Origin: an uncultured Bacteroidales bacterium
GTDB taxonomy: Bacteria; Bacteroidota; Bacteroidia; Bacteroidales; F082
Assembly (NCBI GenBank): GCA_900318265.1
Contig: ONKA01000017.1
Span: forward strand, 1 to 64,000
Reading direction: 5' to 3'
DNA: 64,000 bases
Made by a program: the position numbers and the translations under genes. How positions within the stretch are numbered: the first letter of the stretch is position 1; each line of letters opens with the position of its first letter. The notes below the pieces were generated by a model. That model made no database searches, was not told the origin of the DNA, and saw only the letters and a program-made list of their open reading frames with translations. Positions 34,491 through 43,738 of the stretch are shown here, piece after piece.

Positions 34491-36872
34491 TCATTCCGTC
34501 ATGGAATATGGTTTGTCCTCAGCCCTCATGCCACGTTCCAGATTCGGCTCACTGCCCATCTCGAAGACCAGTTCCCCACCCTGCATCAATTGCTCATGCG
34601 TGAGGTAAAGCTTCGTAATTTCCTTCCCATTGAACGTCACCTTTTGTACATAGCGGTTCTCATCGCTCACGTTAGGTGCCTTGATTTCCAATGTTTTACC
34701 ATTGCCCAAACGCACTTTCAGATAGGGCAGATAAGGTGCACCTAATACATATTGGTCGCTGCCGGGACAGACGGGATAGAAGCCCATTGCGGAGAAGATG
34801 TACCATGCCGACATCTGGCCGCAGTCATCGTTGCCGCAGAGGCCGTCGATGTTGTTCTTGTAGAAACGGTTCATAATCTCGCGCAGCCAATATTGGGTCT
34901 TATAAGGCTGTGAGGTCCAATTGTACAAGTATGCGATATGATGCGCGGGTTCGTTGCCGTGGTTGTAGCAGCCCATCAAGCCTTCCTCGGTGACGTCTTC
35001 GGTGTTTTCGAAGAACTCAGCGGGCAGGTGCATCACAAACAAGGTGTCAAGGTTGTGGATGAACTGCGCATCGCCGCCCATAGCCTCGATGAGGCCTTTC
35101 ACATCTTGCGGCACATAGAAGGAATACACCCACGAGTTGCCCTCCACGAAGCCTTCGCCTTCGGTGTCGAAGAGGCTGAAGGGTGCTTTCCATGTGCCAT
35201 CGCTCATCTTGGGTCGGGCAAAGCCAAGGTCGGTGTCGAAGGTGTTGCGCCAATTGGCAGCGCGCTGTTTGTAGATATTGGCAATTTCTTGGTTGCCAGC
35301 TTTCAATGCAGCTTGGTAAATGGCCCAATCATCATAGGCATATTCCAAAGTGATGGAGACACAGCCGCTGTTCTTGTCGAAGGGAACATAGCCGAGCTGT
35401 TGGTAGTCATCAAGGTTGACATAATACGGGCATGTGGAACTCCGTTGCATGGCTTTTAGCATCGCTTTTTCATCTGGATTGCTTCGTCGTGCCTCCTCGC
35501 AATGACGGACTACGTCCTTGACATAGGCATCCGAAAGCACCGAAACGGCGTGGTAGCCAATCATGCACCAGTTGTCGTTGCCCATGTGCGACCACACGGG
35601 TAGCAGTCCGTGGACGCTCTGCTCGCTGTGTTTCAGCATCGATTGCACCATATCGGCATTGCGTTGTGGCTGCAGCACATTGAAGAGCGGATGAAGGGCG
35701 CGGTAGGTGTCCCAAAGTGAGAACACAGTATAGTTGGTAAAGCCCTCGGCTTGGTGGATGTTGTGGTCGAGGCCACGATATTGGCCGTCCACATCCATAT
35801 AGATGGAGGGATTGATCATGGTATGATAAAGCGAAGTATATAGCATCGCCTTCTGGTCTTCAGTGCCTTCTGCCTGCAAGATGGAGAGTTCCTTGTTCCA
35901 TTTGGATTGCGTTTCGGCCAACAAATGCTCAAAGTTGCGACCGTCGGTCTCGGCATGAAGATTGCGCAAAGCACCCTCGGTGCTGGTGGCGGAGAGGGCG
36001 ACTTTCATCTCTAAAGTATTGGGATTGTTGAAGGTGAAATAAGCCACAATCTTGCGTCCCGTCATCTCAGGGAAGTTATGATTGACGTCGAACTTGCCCC
36101 AACCGCCATTGTATTTGGGTTTCTGCAACTCACGGTAGCCATAGTCCTTGATGGGTTGGTTGAAACTAATGGCAAAGTAAGTGTAATTCGTTCTCGCCCA
36201 ACCATTGGTGATACGGTAGCCCGTCAGCAAGGTGTCGTTTTCCACGCGGAGGTTGGCCCAGAGGGTCTTGCCGTCGTAGTTGTAGATGCCGTGCTGCAAG
36301 TCGAGGATGATGCTGCCGTCTTGGCCTTCCGGATAGGTATAGCGATGGATACCAGCGTGTTCCGTAGCAGTCAGTTGTGCTTTAATGCCATAATCCTGCA
36401 AAAACACCTCATAGTAACCTGGCACGGCAATCTCCGTGTCGTGGCTGAAACGAGAACGGTAACCAGCATCGGGGTTAGTCTGTGTGCCCGGGTTGAACTT
36501 GATCTCACCTGTCACGGGCATCACCAAAATATCACCTAAGTCGGAATGCCCCGTGCCACTGAAATGGGTATGACTGAAGCCCACGATGGTACTGTCTTTG
36601 TGTTGATAACCAGCGCAGTATTCATACACTCTCGTCTGATAAACACCATCGATGTTGTGCGGCACGGTGTCGGTGTCGGGGCTGAGTTGCACAATGCCGA
36701 AAGGCGCACAAGCCCCAGGGAATGTATGTCCCATGCCGTTCGTTCCGATGATAGGGTTGACGTATTGGATGTAATCGGCAATGTTGTCGTTTTCGGTGGT
36801 AGCTTTTGGCTTTTCGGTACAACCTATGGCCATAAGGCCCAAAACAAACAACAAAAAATAGATCTTTTTCAT
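34491..36872 (-). CDS. GH92 exo-alpha-mannosidase-like lipoprotein
   Basis: 793 residues. Leader ending AIGC gives a lipoprotein (Cys about 18). Family hallmarks: YVNPIIGTNGMGHTFPGA at the start, FSLWDTYRALHPL in the middle, EGNSWVYSFYVPQD and NDDCGQMSAWYIFSAMGFYP near the end, where the catalytic Glu and Asp lie. GH92 enzymes remove alpha-linked mannose from N-glycans or mannans with Ca2+. A 31-bp dispersed repeat (35476-35506) is embedded in frame at about residues 456-466, adding RHCEEARRSN. TACCTTTG at 36897-36904 (minus) is its -7 element. Confidence 0.92.
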   Translation of the reverse strand: MKKIYFLLFVLGLMAIGCTEKPKATTENDNIADYIQYVNPIIGTNGMGHTFPGACAPFGIVQLSPDTDTVPHNIDGVYQTRVYEYCAGYQHKDSTIVGFSHTHFSGTGHSDLGDILVMPVTGEIKFNPGTQTNPDAGYRSRFSHDTEIAVPGYYEVFLQDYGIKAQLTATEHAGIHRYTYPEGQDGSIILDLQHGIYNYDGKTLWANLRVENDTLLTGYRITNGWARTNYTYFAISFNQPIKDYGYRELQKPKYNGGWGKFDVNHNFPEMTGRKIVAYFTFNNPNTLEMKVALSATSTEGALRNLHAETDGRNFEHLLAETQSKWNKELSILQAEGTEDQKAMLYTSLYHTMINPSIYMDVDGQYRGLDHNIHQAEGFTNYTVFSLWDTYRALHPLFNVLQPQRNADMVQSMLKHSEQSVHGLLPVWSHMGNDNWCMIGYHAVSVLSDAYVKDVVRHCEEARRSNPDEKAMLKAMQRSSTCPYYVNLDDYQQLGYVPFDKNSGCVSITLEYAYDDWAIYQAALKAGNQEIANIYKQRAANWRNTFDTDLGFARPKMSDGTWKAPFSLFDTEGEGFVEGNSWVYSFYVPQDVKGLIEAMGGDAQFIHNLDTLFVMHLPAEFFENTEDVTEEGLMGCYNHGNEPAHHIAYLYNWTSQPYKTQYWLREIMNRFYKNNIDGLCGNDDCGQMSAWYIFSAMGFYPVCPGSDQYVLGAPYLPYLKVRLGNGKTLEIKAPNVSDENRYVQKVTFNGKEITKLYLTHEQLMQGGELVFEMGSEPNLERGMRAEDKPYSMTE
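35476..35506. repeat. Dispersed GTCATTGCGAGG-type repeat inside the GH92 gene
   Basis: On the minus strand it reads GTCATTGCGAGGAGGCACGA then CGAAGCAATCC, an imperfect inverted repeat (ATTGC...GCAAT ends). Repeats of this type are widespread between genes in many bacteria; here it is read through as RHCEEARRSN. Confidence 0.7.
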
Positions 36873-36896
36873 GGCCTACAGAATTGATACGATTTG

Positions 36897-36925
36897 CAAA
36901 GGTATGAATTAATTTCGTAGTTTTG
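36897..36925. promoter_or_regulatory. Divergent TAnnTTTG promoters for GH92 and dnaG
   Basis: TACCTTTG on the minus strand (36897-36904) points to the GH92 gene; TAGTTTTG on the plus strand (36918-36925) points to dnaG. The two -7 elements are only 13 bp apart. Confidence 0.65.
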
Positions 36926-36942
36926 CAAAACAAAACACGACG

Positions 36943-38892
36943 ATGGCCATTCCAAGAGAGACAGTGGAGCAAATCCTGCAAGCCGCTCACATTGAAGAGG
37001 TTGTAGGCGAGTTCGTCACGCTGAAGAAGCGTGGGTCGAACCTGTGGGGCAATTGTCCCTTCCACAATGAGAAGACGCCGTCGTTTAGCGTCAATCCAGC
37101 GCGCAACATCTTCAAATGTTTCGGTTGCGGCAAGGCGGGCGACTCGGCCAAGTTCCTCATGGAACACGAGCATTTCACCTATCCCGAAGCGTTGCGTTAC
37201 TTGGCGAAGAAGTACAACATCAAAATCGAGGAGAAGCAGCAGACCCCTGAGGAGATTATGCAGCAGAGCATCCGCGAGAAGATGTTCAACATCAACGAGT
37301 TCGCCGACAAGTATTTCGTTGACACGCTGTGGAATACCGATGAGGGTAAGACCATAGGCCTTGAGTATTTCCGCGAACGTGGCTATTTCGACCCTATCAT
37401 CCAAAAATTCCACCTCGGCTACAATCCTGCCAAATGGGATGCCTTCACAGAACATGCCAAGAAAAACGGCTATTCTGAAGAGTTGTTGGAACAAATTGGC
37501 CTGTCTATCAAAGGCAATAACGGCCTTTATGACCGCTACCATGGCCGCGTGATGTTTCCTATTCATAGCTTGACGGGGCGCGTCATCGGTTTCGGTGGAC
37601 GTATCCTCGTCAACGACAAGAAAAGCCCGAAATACCAGAACTCGCCTGAGTCGGAGATCTACGACAAAAAACAGACGCTTTATGGCATCTATTTCGCCAA
37701 GAATGCCATCGCCCGTCAGGACGAGTGCATCCTTGTGGAAGGTTATTTCGACGTGTTACGTATGCACCAGATCGGCATCGAGAACGTGGTGGCCAGTAGC
37801 GGTACCTCGCTGACGATGGAGCAGATTCGCCTCGTGAAGCGTTACACGAAGAACATCACCATGCTATACGACGGTGATGCAGCGGGTATCCATGCCGCCT
37901 TGCGTGGCACCGACATGATTCTCTCGGAGGGCATGAACGTCCGTGTGGTGGTGCTTCCTCCCGAACACGACCCCGACACTTTTGGCAAGGAGTTTTCGGT
38001 AGAATATGTTAGCAACTACTTGAAAGAGAATGCTAAGGACTTCATCCGTTTCAAGACGGAGTTGTTGCTGAAAGACGCCGAAAACGATCCCATCAAACGC
38101 GGACAAGTCATTCGCGACATCGTGGAGACCATCTCCGTCATCCCCGACAGCATCTTCCGCATCACCTACGTGAAGGAATGCAGCCGCCTCTTGGACATGC
38201 CCGAACAGACGCTCACCAACGAGCTGAATAAGATCCTTAGGGCAAAATTAAAGAAGAATTTGGGTATTGAGGACAATGTGGTTCCCGAGCCCGACACCAC
38301 CACGCCTAAACAGGAGGAAACCGTCGAGGACCAACTCCCAGCGGGTTATTATCAGGAACGAGAACTGGTGAGGCTGCTGCTCATGTTTGGTAAGGAGATG
38401 ATTGTCGACGAACGGTTGGACGAGCAGGGCGAAAAGGTGTATGAGCAATTCTCTGTGGCTCAACTGATTATCGATGACTTGAAGATGGACGGGTTTGTGT
38501 TCACCAATGTCGTCAATAAAAAGATTTTTGACATCTTTGACAAAGCCCTTGACGAGGGATACATCCCCGATGACCAGGTTTTCACTTCAAATGAGGATGA
38601 AACCATCGCCCAATTGGCCGCTGACCTGCTGTTTTCACCGTACAAACTTGACCAATGGGATAAATACAGCATTTTTGTTAAACAGGAAGAGAACAATTTG
38701 AGAAACACTGTATTATCTTCGCTTTACCGTTACAAGGACCTTATCATCGAAGAACGTCGCAAAGCAGTCGAAGAGGAGTTGAAAAACACCACTGATGTCG
38801 CCGACCAGATCATCCTACTTAAGCAGAAAAAAGACCTTGATGACATCCGCAAGCAGATTAATAAGGAGTTAGGAATAGTGATAGCGAAATAG
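36943..38892 (+). CDS. dnaG: DNA primase
   Basis: 649 residues. N-terminal CHC2-type zinc-binding domain (CPFHNEKTPSFSV and CFGCGKAGD, residues 40-65), then the catalytic core with FGGRIL and the Toprim motif VEGYFDVLRMHQIG and LYDGDAAG. The C-terminal third is the helicase-binding domain. It makes RNA primers at the replication fork. Start ATG 36943 follows its promoter closely. Confidence 0.95.
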   Translation: MAIPRETVEQILQAAHIEEVVGEFVTLKKRGSNLWGNCPFHNEKTPSFSVNPARNIFKCFGCGKAGDSAKFLMEHEHFTYPEALRYLAKKYNIKIEEKQQTPEEIMQQSIREKMFNINEFADKYFVDTLWNTDEGKTIGLEYFRERGYFDPIIQKFHLGYNPAKWDAFTEHAKKNGYSEELLEQIGLSIKGNNGLYDRYHGRVMFPIHSLTGRVIGFGGRILVNDKKSPKYQNSPESEIYDKKQTLYGIYFAKNAIARQDECILVEGYFDVLRMHQIGIENVVASSGTSLTMEQIRLVKRYTKNITMLYDGDAAGIHAALRGTDMILSEGMNVRVVVLPPEHDPDTFGKEFSVEYVSNYLKENAKDFIRFKTELLLKDAENDPIKRGQVIRDIVETISVIPDSIFRITYVKECSRLLDMPEQTLTNELNKILRAKLKKNLGIEDNVVPEPDTTTPKQEETVEDQLPAGYYQERELVRLLLMFGKEMIVDERLDEQGEKVYEQFSVAQLIIDDLKMDGFVFTNVVNKKIFDIFDKALDEGYIPDDQVFTSNEDETIAQLAADLLFSPYKLDQWDKYSIFVKQEENNLRNTVLSSLYRYKDLIIEERRKAVEEELKNTTDVADQIILLKQKKDLDDIRKQINKELGIVIAK

Positions 38893-38895
38893 TCG

Positions 38896-38965
38896 GGGTC
38901 TTCGACGGGCTCAGACACCCTTATTCTAACATTATAGCTAAGGTCCCTGAGCTTGTCGAAGGGCC
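38896..38965. repeat. Inverted CTTCGACNNGCTCAG repeat between dnaG and map
   Basis: GTCTTCGACGGGCTCAGACA (38898) pairs with TGAGCTTGTCGAAGGG (38948), forming a long stem with about 20 nt in the loop. This 'CTTCGACAAGCTCAGG' type repeat is widely seen in unrelated bacteria between genes. It could also end dnaG transcription. Confidence 0.65.
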
Positions 38966-39008
38966 GTATTCAAAAAATCACTAATTTTGCAGCCAAAATA
39001 AGAACAAT

Positions 39009-39863
39009 ATGTTTACCAGGCGTAAAGTATGGCGTGTGCCGGCCGGACAGGAACCGACAGCATTGGACAAAAAGGTGATGGCCATGGAGGCCAAGGGTGC
39101 GATGGTGCCCAAGCGCAGCCTCATCCGCACCCCCGAAGAGATTGAAGGCATCAGGAAGAGTGGCGTCATCAACACGGCCATTCTCGACCTCGTGGGCGAG
39201 AAGATCCACGCGGGTATGAGCACTTTGGAAATCAACGACCTGGTGCATAACTACACCATCGAGCATGGCGCCATCCCGGCCACTTTGGGCTACGAAGGCT
39301 ACCCCAAGAGCGTTTGCGTCTCCATCAACGAGGTGGTTTGCCACGGCATCCCCTCGGCCAAGGAAATCCTCAAGGAAGGTGACATCGTCAACGTGGACTG
39401 TACCACGATATTAAATGGTTTTTATGCCGACGCCTCGCGTATGTATGTCATCGGACAGACCACGGCTCGTAAGCAGAAGCTGGTGGATGTGGCCAAGGAA
39501 TGCCTCTATGTGGGCATGGAAGCCGCCAAGCCTTTCGGTTTCGTTGGCGACATCGGCAACGCCATTCAGCTACACGCCCATAAGAACGGCTTCAGCGTGG
39601 TACGTGACCTTTGCGGCCACGGTGTGGGTGTCAAGTTCCACGACGACCCCGAGGTGTTGCACTACGGCAAGAAAGGCACGGGCATGCTCCTCGTCCCCGG
39701 CATGGTGTTCACCATCGAGCCGATGATCAATATGGGCACATGGAAGGTCTTCGTCGACCGCGCCGACGGCTGGACCGTCATCACCGAGGACGAACTGCCT
39801 TCCGCCCAATGGGAGCACACCTTCTTGATGACCGAGACGGGGTTAGAGATTTTGACGCATTAA
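39009..39863 (+). CDS. map: Methionine aminopeptidase, type I
   Basis: 284 residues. All five metal ligands are in place: Asp in VNVDCT and YADASR, His in CGHGVG, Glu in IEPMIN and WEHTF; the substrate-contact His lies in VVCHGIP. About 35 extra residues precede the domain (RRKVWRVPAGQEPTALDKKV), a common feature in Bacteroidota. It removes the initiator Met from new proteins. TAATTTTG at 38982-38989 is the -7 element. Confidence 0.95.
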   Translation: MFTRRKVWRVPAGQEPTALDKKVMAMEAKGAMVPKRSLIRTPEEIEGIRKSGVINTAILDLVGEKIHAGMSTLEINDLVHNYTIEHGAIPATLGYEGYPKSVCVSINEVVCHGIPSAKEILKEGDIVNVDCTTILNGFYADASRMYVIGQTTARKQKLVDVAKECLYVGMEAAKPFGFVGDIGNAIQLHAHKNGFSVVRDLCGHGVGVKFHDDPEVLHYGKKGTGMLLVPGMVFTIEPMINMGTWKVFVDRADGWTVITEDELPSAQWEHTFLMTETGLEILTH

Positions 39864-39891
39864 GCATTGGCTCCATCAGCTTTAAACAATA

Positions 39892-39928
39892 GAACTCGCA
39901 GGAAAACCTCTTGCGGGTTCTTTTTTTG
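39892..39928 (+). terminator. Rho-independent terminator after map
   Basis: GAACTCGCAGG pairs with CTTGCGGGTTC and is followed by seven T. It separates map from the rhamnosidase promoter (TATTTTTG at 39961-39968). Confidence 0.85.
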
Positions 39929-39989
39929 TTTGTACGGACCATTCATACAAAGAGTTTCTTTATTTTTGCCCAAACTAAATAGTATTACC

Positions 39990-42740
39990 ATGAAACGCCT
40001 CGCAATATTTCTTTTAGCTATCATTGGCCTCGTTTCCTGCAATAACAATCTGAATATCGGTATCATTAATCCTAATGTGGAGCAACAAGTCCACGAGCAG
40101 GAGTTGGCCACGGCGCAGCCGCGTTTCAGCTGGAATTATGGGACCAACCGCCGAAGTGATGAAGAAAAACAAACCACAGAAAGCGAGGTAATGCAGCAAA
40201 ACTACCACATCATCGTGGCCACAACCGCCGAAAACGCCCAAAAAGGCATCGGCGACCTATGGGATTCAGGCGTAATTCCTTCAAGCCAAATGCTTTACAT
40301 CCCTTACGCGGGCAAGGAACTGAAAAGCCGCGGCAAGGCCTACTGGAAAGTCATCACGACGGTGACGGCTAAAGGTGGAAAGAAAGCCAAACTTGCAAGC
40401 GAAGTCAAGTCTTTTGAAATCAGTCTGTTGAACCAAGAGGACTGGCAAGCCAAATGGATTGGCCATGAGTTTGAGGATGATGTGCTGGTAGGGAAAACCC
40501 GATTGGCAGCGCGTTATCTCCGCAAGGAATTTGCCCTCAAAAGCGAGGTCAGCGAGGCGAGACTCTATGTCAGCGGCATGGGCGTTTATAGCGCCTACCT
40601 CAATGGACGGGGAGTCGCACCCGAGGAACTGCTGAAACCAACGCTTTCCTGGTACTCGAAACGCGTGTATTTCAACACCTACGACGTGACCAAGATGCTC
40701 CAGCAAGGCGACAACGCCGTGGGCATCATCCTTGAAGGCGGACGCTACACATCCCTCCGCTACAATGCCGTCAACCCCAACTGGGATGGCACAGACCATG
40801 TGTTTGGCTTCGGCACACCACGACTGCTTTTGCAACTTGAAGTAACTTATAAAGACGGCCAAAAAGAAACCATCATCAGCGATGAGACATGGAAAATCAC
40901 CAACCGTGGCCCCATCCGCACCGCCAACGAATGGGATGGCGAGACCAATGACGGAAACTTCGACCTTGGCAACTGGAACCAAGCCGACTACAATGATTCC
41001 GAATGGCTTCAAGCCGAACTTGTCGATGCTCCGGAAGGCCAACTTACGTCCCAACCCAATCCTAACATCACGGTGATGGAAAAACTGAAACCCGTCAGTC
41101 TGTTCCAAAAAGGCGACAAATGGTACCTCGACATGGGCCAAAACATGGTCGGCTTCATCGATATGAAGGTCCGCGGACACCAACCAGGCGATGTCATCAC
41201 GTTACGTTTCGCCGAGCTATTGACACCCGACAGCCTTCTCTATACTGCCAACCTACGTAGCTCGGAAAATACCGACCATTACATCGTTGCCAACAACTCT
41301 AAACTCTCAACTCTAAACTCTCAACTAGAATGGCATCCAATGTTCGTCTACCACGGTTTCCGTTACGTTGAAATCTCCGGTCTGCGTGAGGCGCCCAATT
41401 TGAACGACTTCGAAGGCTGGGTCATCTATGATGAGATGCCCGTAACGGGTTCGTTTGAGACCTCCAACGAGATTATCAATGCGGTGTATCATAATGCCTA
41501 TTGGGGCATCCGCGGCAACTACCGCTCCATGCCCACCGACTGCCCGCAACGCGACGAACGATTGGGCTGGACGGGTGACCGGACCACGGGCAACTACGGC
41601 GAGTCGTACATCTTCAACAACCACCAACTCTACGCCAAATGGCTCACCGATGGCGAAGACAGCCAATGGGACAACGGCTCCCTGCCCAACGTGATTCCAC
41701 CCTATTGGCGCGGCTACACCGACAACATGACCTGGCCGGGCGCCATGGTCACCGTGACGGATATGCTCTACACCCGTTTCGGCGATGTGGAGCCCATCCG
41801 CCAGCATTATGCGGCATGGAAAAAATGGATGTTGCACATGAAAAACGACTACATGCGGGCAGGCCTCATGCCCCGCGACACCTACGGCGATTGGTGTATG
41901 CCGCCCGAGTCGCTCGAGCTCATCCACTCCAACGATGCGACCCGCATCACCGATGCGACGGTCATCTCCACGCCGTTCTACTGCTACCTCTGTGGCAAGA
42001 TGGCCAAATTCGCTGAAGTATTGGGCTTCGAGGAGGATGTGGCCTTCTTCCAGCAGGAAATCACCACTACTACCATAGCTTTCAATGACAAGTACTTCAA
42101 TCGAGTGACAGGTGTCTACGCCAATAACACCGTCACGGCTAACATCCTGCCCTTGTGGTTTGGTATGGTGCCCGAAGGCTTGGAAGACAAGGTGATGAAT
42201 AGCATCGTGGACAAGACTGAGAACGAATGTGGCGGCCATGTGTCGACAGGCGTCATTGGCATCCAGCAGCTGATGCGCTGCCTGACGGAATACGGCCACG
42301 GCAACCTCGCATTGAAGATTGCCTCCAACGACACCTACCCAAGCTGGGGCTACATGTATCGCAGCGGTGCTACTACCATTTGGGAGCTTTGGAACGGCAA
42401 CACAGCTGACCCTGCCATGAACTCAGGCAACCATGTAATGCTGCTCGGCGACCTCATCCTTTGGGAATACAAATACCTCGGCGGCATCCGTGCCTTGGAG
42501 CCGGGCTACAGTAAAATTCAACTCAAGCCTTATCCCATTGAGGGACTGGACTTTGTAAACTGCTCATACAATTCTGTTTCAGGTCGCATCGAAAGCCATT
42601 GGAAGCGTGAGGGCAACCATTTTGAATGGGACATCGTCATCCCTGCCAACACCACGGCAGAGGTTTGTCTACCTACGGCAAACGGTTATGAAGTGAAGAC
42701 CTACGGCAGCGGGAAATACCATCTGTCGTCAGAACTTTAA
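39990..42740 (+). CDS. GH78 alpha-L-rhamnosidase lipoprotein
   Basis: 916 residues from ATG 39990; the frame is open further upstream, across the terminator, but the leader MKRLAIFLLAIIGLVSC fixes the start and makes it a lipoprotein (Cys 17). Beta-sandwich domains (YLRKEFALKSEVSEARLYVS, MGVYSAYLNG) come first, then the catalytic (alpha/alpha)6 barrel with the GH78 hallmark DCPQRDERLGWTGD and later GATTIWELWNGN. It removes terminal L-rhamnose from plant or bacterial glycans. A CTCTAAACT minisatellite (41295-41326) encodes NSKLSTLNSQL between domains. Confidence 0.93.
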   Translation: MKRLAIFLLAIIGLVSCNNNLNIGIINPNVEQQVHEQELATAQPRFSWNYGTNRRSDEEKQTTESEVMQQNYHIIVATTAENAQKGIGDLWDSGVIPSSQMLYIPYAGKELKSRGKAYWKVITTVTAKGGKKAKLASEVKSFEISLLNQEDWQAKWIGHEFEDDVLVGKTRLAARYLRKEFALKSEVSEARLYVSGMGVYSAYLNGRGVAPEELLKPTLSWYSKRVYFNTYDVTKMLQQGDNAVGIILEGGRYTSLRYNAVNPNWDGTDHVFGFGTPRLLLQLEVTYKDGQKETIISDETWKITNRGPIRTANEWDGETNDGNFDLGNWNQADYNDSEWLQAELVDAPEGQLTSQPNPNITVMEKLKPVSLFQKGDKWYLDMGQNMVGFIDMKVRGHQPGDVITLRFAELLTPDSLLYTANLRSSENTDHYIVANNSKLSTLNSQLEWHPMFVYHGFRYVEISGLREAPNLNDFEGWVIYDEMPVTGSFETSNEIINAVYHNAYWGIRGNYRSMPTDCPQRDERLGWTGDRTTGNYGESYIFNNHQLYAKWLTDGEDSQWDNGSLPNVIPPYWRGYTDNMTWPGAMVTVTDMLYTRFGDVEPIRQHYAAWKKWMLHMKNDYMRAGLMPRDTYGDWCMPPESLELIHSNDATRITDATVISTPFYCYLCGKMAKFAEVLGFEEDVAFFQQEITTTTIAFNDKYFNRVTGVYANNTVTANILPLWFGMVPEGLEDKVMNSIVDKTENECGGHVSTGVIGIQQLMRCLTEYGHGNLALKIASNDTYPSWGYMYRSGATTIWELWNGNTADPAMNSGNHVMLLGDLILWEYKYLGGIRALEPGYSKIQLKPYPIEGLDFVNCSYNSVSGRIESHWKREGNHFEWDIVIPANTTAEVCLPTANGYEVKTYGSGKYHLSSEL
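41295..41326 (+). repeat. CTCTAAACT minisatellite inside the rhamnosidase gene
   Basis: AACTCTAAACTCTCAACTCT then AAACTCTCAACT, read in frame. Nearly the same sequence is at 19577-19608 in an unrelated gene. Confidence 0.75.
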
Positions 42741-42744
42741 TAGA

Positions 42745-42813
42745 AATTGCCTTTCTATGTCATTCCTGCGCTGGATAAGTGCGTTGGCTTGGAATCTATA
42801 GAAAGGCAATTTT
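42745..42813. terminator. Bidirectional terminator between rhamnosidase and ruvC
   Basis: AAATTGCCTTTCTAT pairs with ATAGAAAGGCAATTT, followed by a T run on the plus strand and, read from ruvC, by A/T-rich sequence. The loop is long (about 37 nt). Confidence 0.75.
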
Positions 42814-42821
42814 TTGGATTA

Positions 42822-43406
42822 TTATTTCTTTATCCTATCCGGATTCTCTGCAATGAACTTGCTCCAGTCGGGCTTGCGGTGCGCCTTGGCTTTCTCTGTG
42901 GTGTGCTTGGTGTAGTTCACGTCTTTACCTTTTGATATGGAGTGGCACACAGCAGCGGCCACGGCATCGGTGGCGTCGAAGAATTTTGGGTCTTCGTCGG
43001 TCTTGAGGATGAAATGCACCATCTTGGCCACCTGCTCCTTTGAGGCATTTCCGTTGCCTGTGATGTTCTGCTTGATGGTCTTGGGCGAGTACTCGAAGAT
43101 GGGAATGTCGCGATAGAGTGCGGCGGCCATGGCCACACCTTGGGCACGACCCAGCTTCAGCATCGACTGCACATTCTTCCCAAAGAACGGAGCCTCAATA
43201 GCCAACTCATCAGGATGGTATTCGTTGATGATTTCCAGCACGCGTTCGAAGATCTTTTTCAACTTTAGTGCCTGATTTTCCAACTTCTTCAGGTTGATGA
43301 CCCCCATAGTGATGAGTTCCATCTGCTTGCCCTGCTCACGGATGACGCCATAGCCCATCACCATCGTGCCGGGGTCGATGCCCAATATGATCTTTTCCGA
43401 GTCCAT
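42822..43406 (-). CDS. ruvC: Holliday junction resolvase RuvC
   Basis: 194 residues from ATG 43406. Catalytic acids: Asp in LGIDPGTMVMGYGVI, Glu in ELAIEAPFFGKNV, and the Asp pair in FFDATDAVAAAVCH. It cuts Holliday junctions during recombination with RuvAB. A basic tail (about 25 residues, KAHRKPDWSKF) extends past the usual end. TATCTTTG at 43420-43427 (minus) is the -7 element. Confidence 0.94.
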   Translation of the reverse strand: MDSEKIILGIDPGTMVMGYGVIREQGKQMELITMGVINLKKLENQALKLKKIFERVLEIINEYHPDELAIEAPFFGKNVQSMLKLGRAQGVAMAAALYRDIPIFEYSPKTIKQNITGNGNASKEQVAKMVHFILKTDEDPKFFDATDAVAAAVCHSISKGKDVNYTKHTTEKAKAHRKPDWSKFIAENPDRIKK

Positions 43407-43493
43407 TCTTGATTTTTTGCAAAGATAGGCAAAACTTAGTGAATGTGATCCGGCAAAGCGGTTATTATTTTTTTTGAACAATCTGGATGTGCG

Positions 43494-43514
43494 GTATATA
43501 CCAAAGGTATATAC
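43494..43514. promoter_or_regulatory. Perfect inverted repeat GTATATACC-AAA-GGTATATAC
   Basis: A 9-bp palindromic pair with a 3-bp centre in the divergent gap between ruvC and the sigma gene (43407-43738). Its size suits a dimeric DNA-binding protein. The rest of this gap holds the sigma-54-type element and the long sigma leader. Confidence 0.5.
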
Positions 43515-43575
43515 ACACAGCTTTCAAAACACTTTTATTAAAAAAAATTCTTGTCCACTGTGATTTTTGATTTTT

Positions 43576-43592
43576 TTGGCCCGATTTTTGTA
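43576..43592 (+). promoter_or_regulatory. Sigma-54-type -24/-12 element before sigma gene 1
   Basis: TTGGCCC-N5-TTGT with GG and G exactly 12 bp apart, as in sigma-54 promoters (TGGCAC-N5-TTGC), though the -12 C is replaced. Two similar elements lie at 53728 and 54508. The predicted start near 43602 gives a leader of about 135 nt. Confidence 0.5.
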
Positions 43593-43738
43593 TTTATAAG
43601 GCACTCTGCAATTAAAGATTATGACCCTCGACCTATCGGTTCCTTAGTGTTGGCTTCGATAGTTATGCTCTGGTTTTGACCCTTGTTAAACGAGATAATA
43701 ATATGATATTCAATAATTTAATTAACAAAAACAAGCCT

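Noticed and set aside
41325..42299. Antisense frame across the rhamnosidase gene
   Set aside because: Shadow of a gene with full GH78 motifs.
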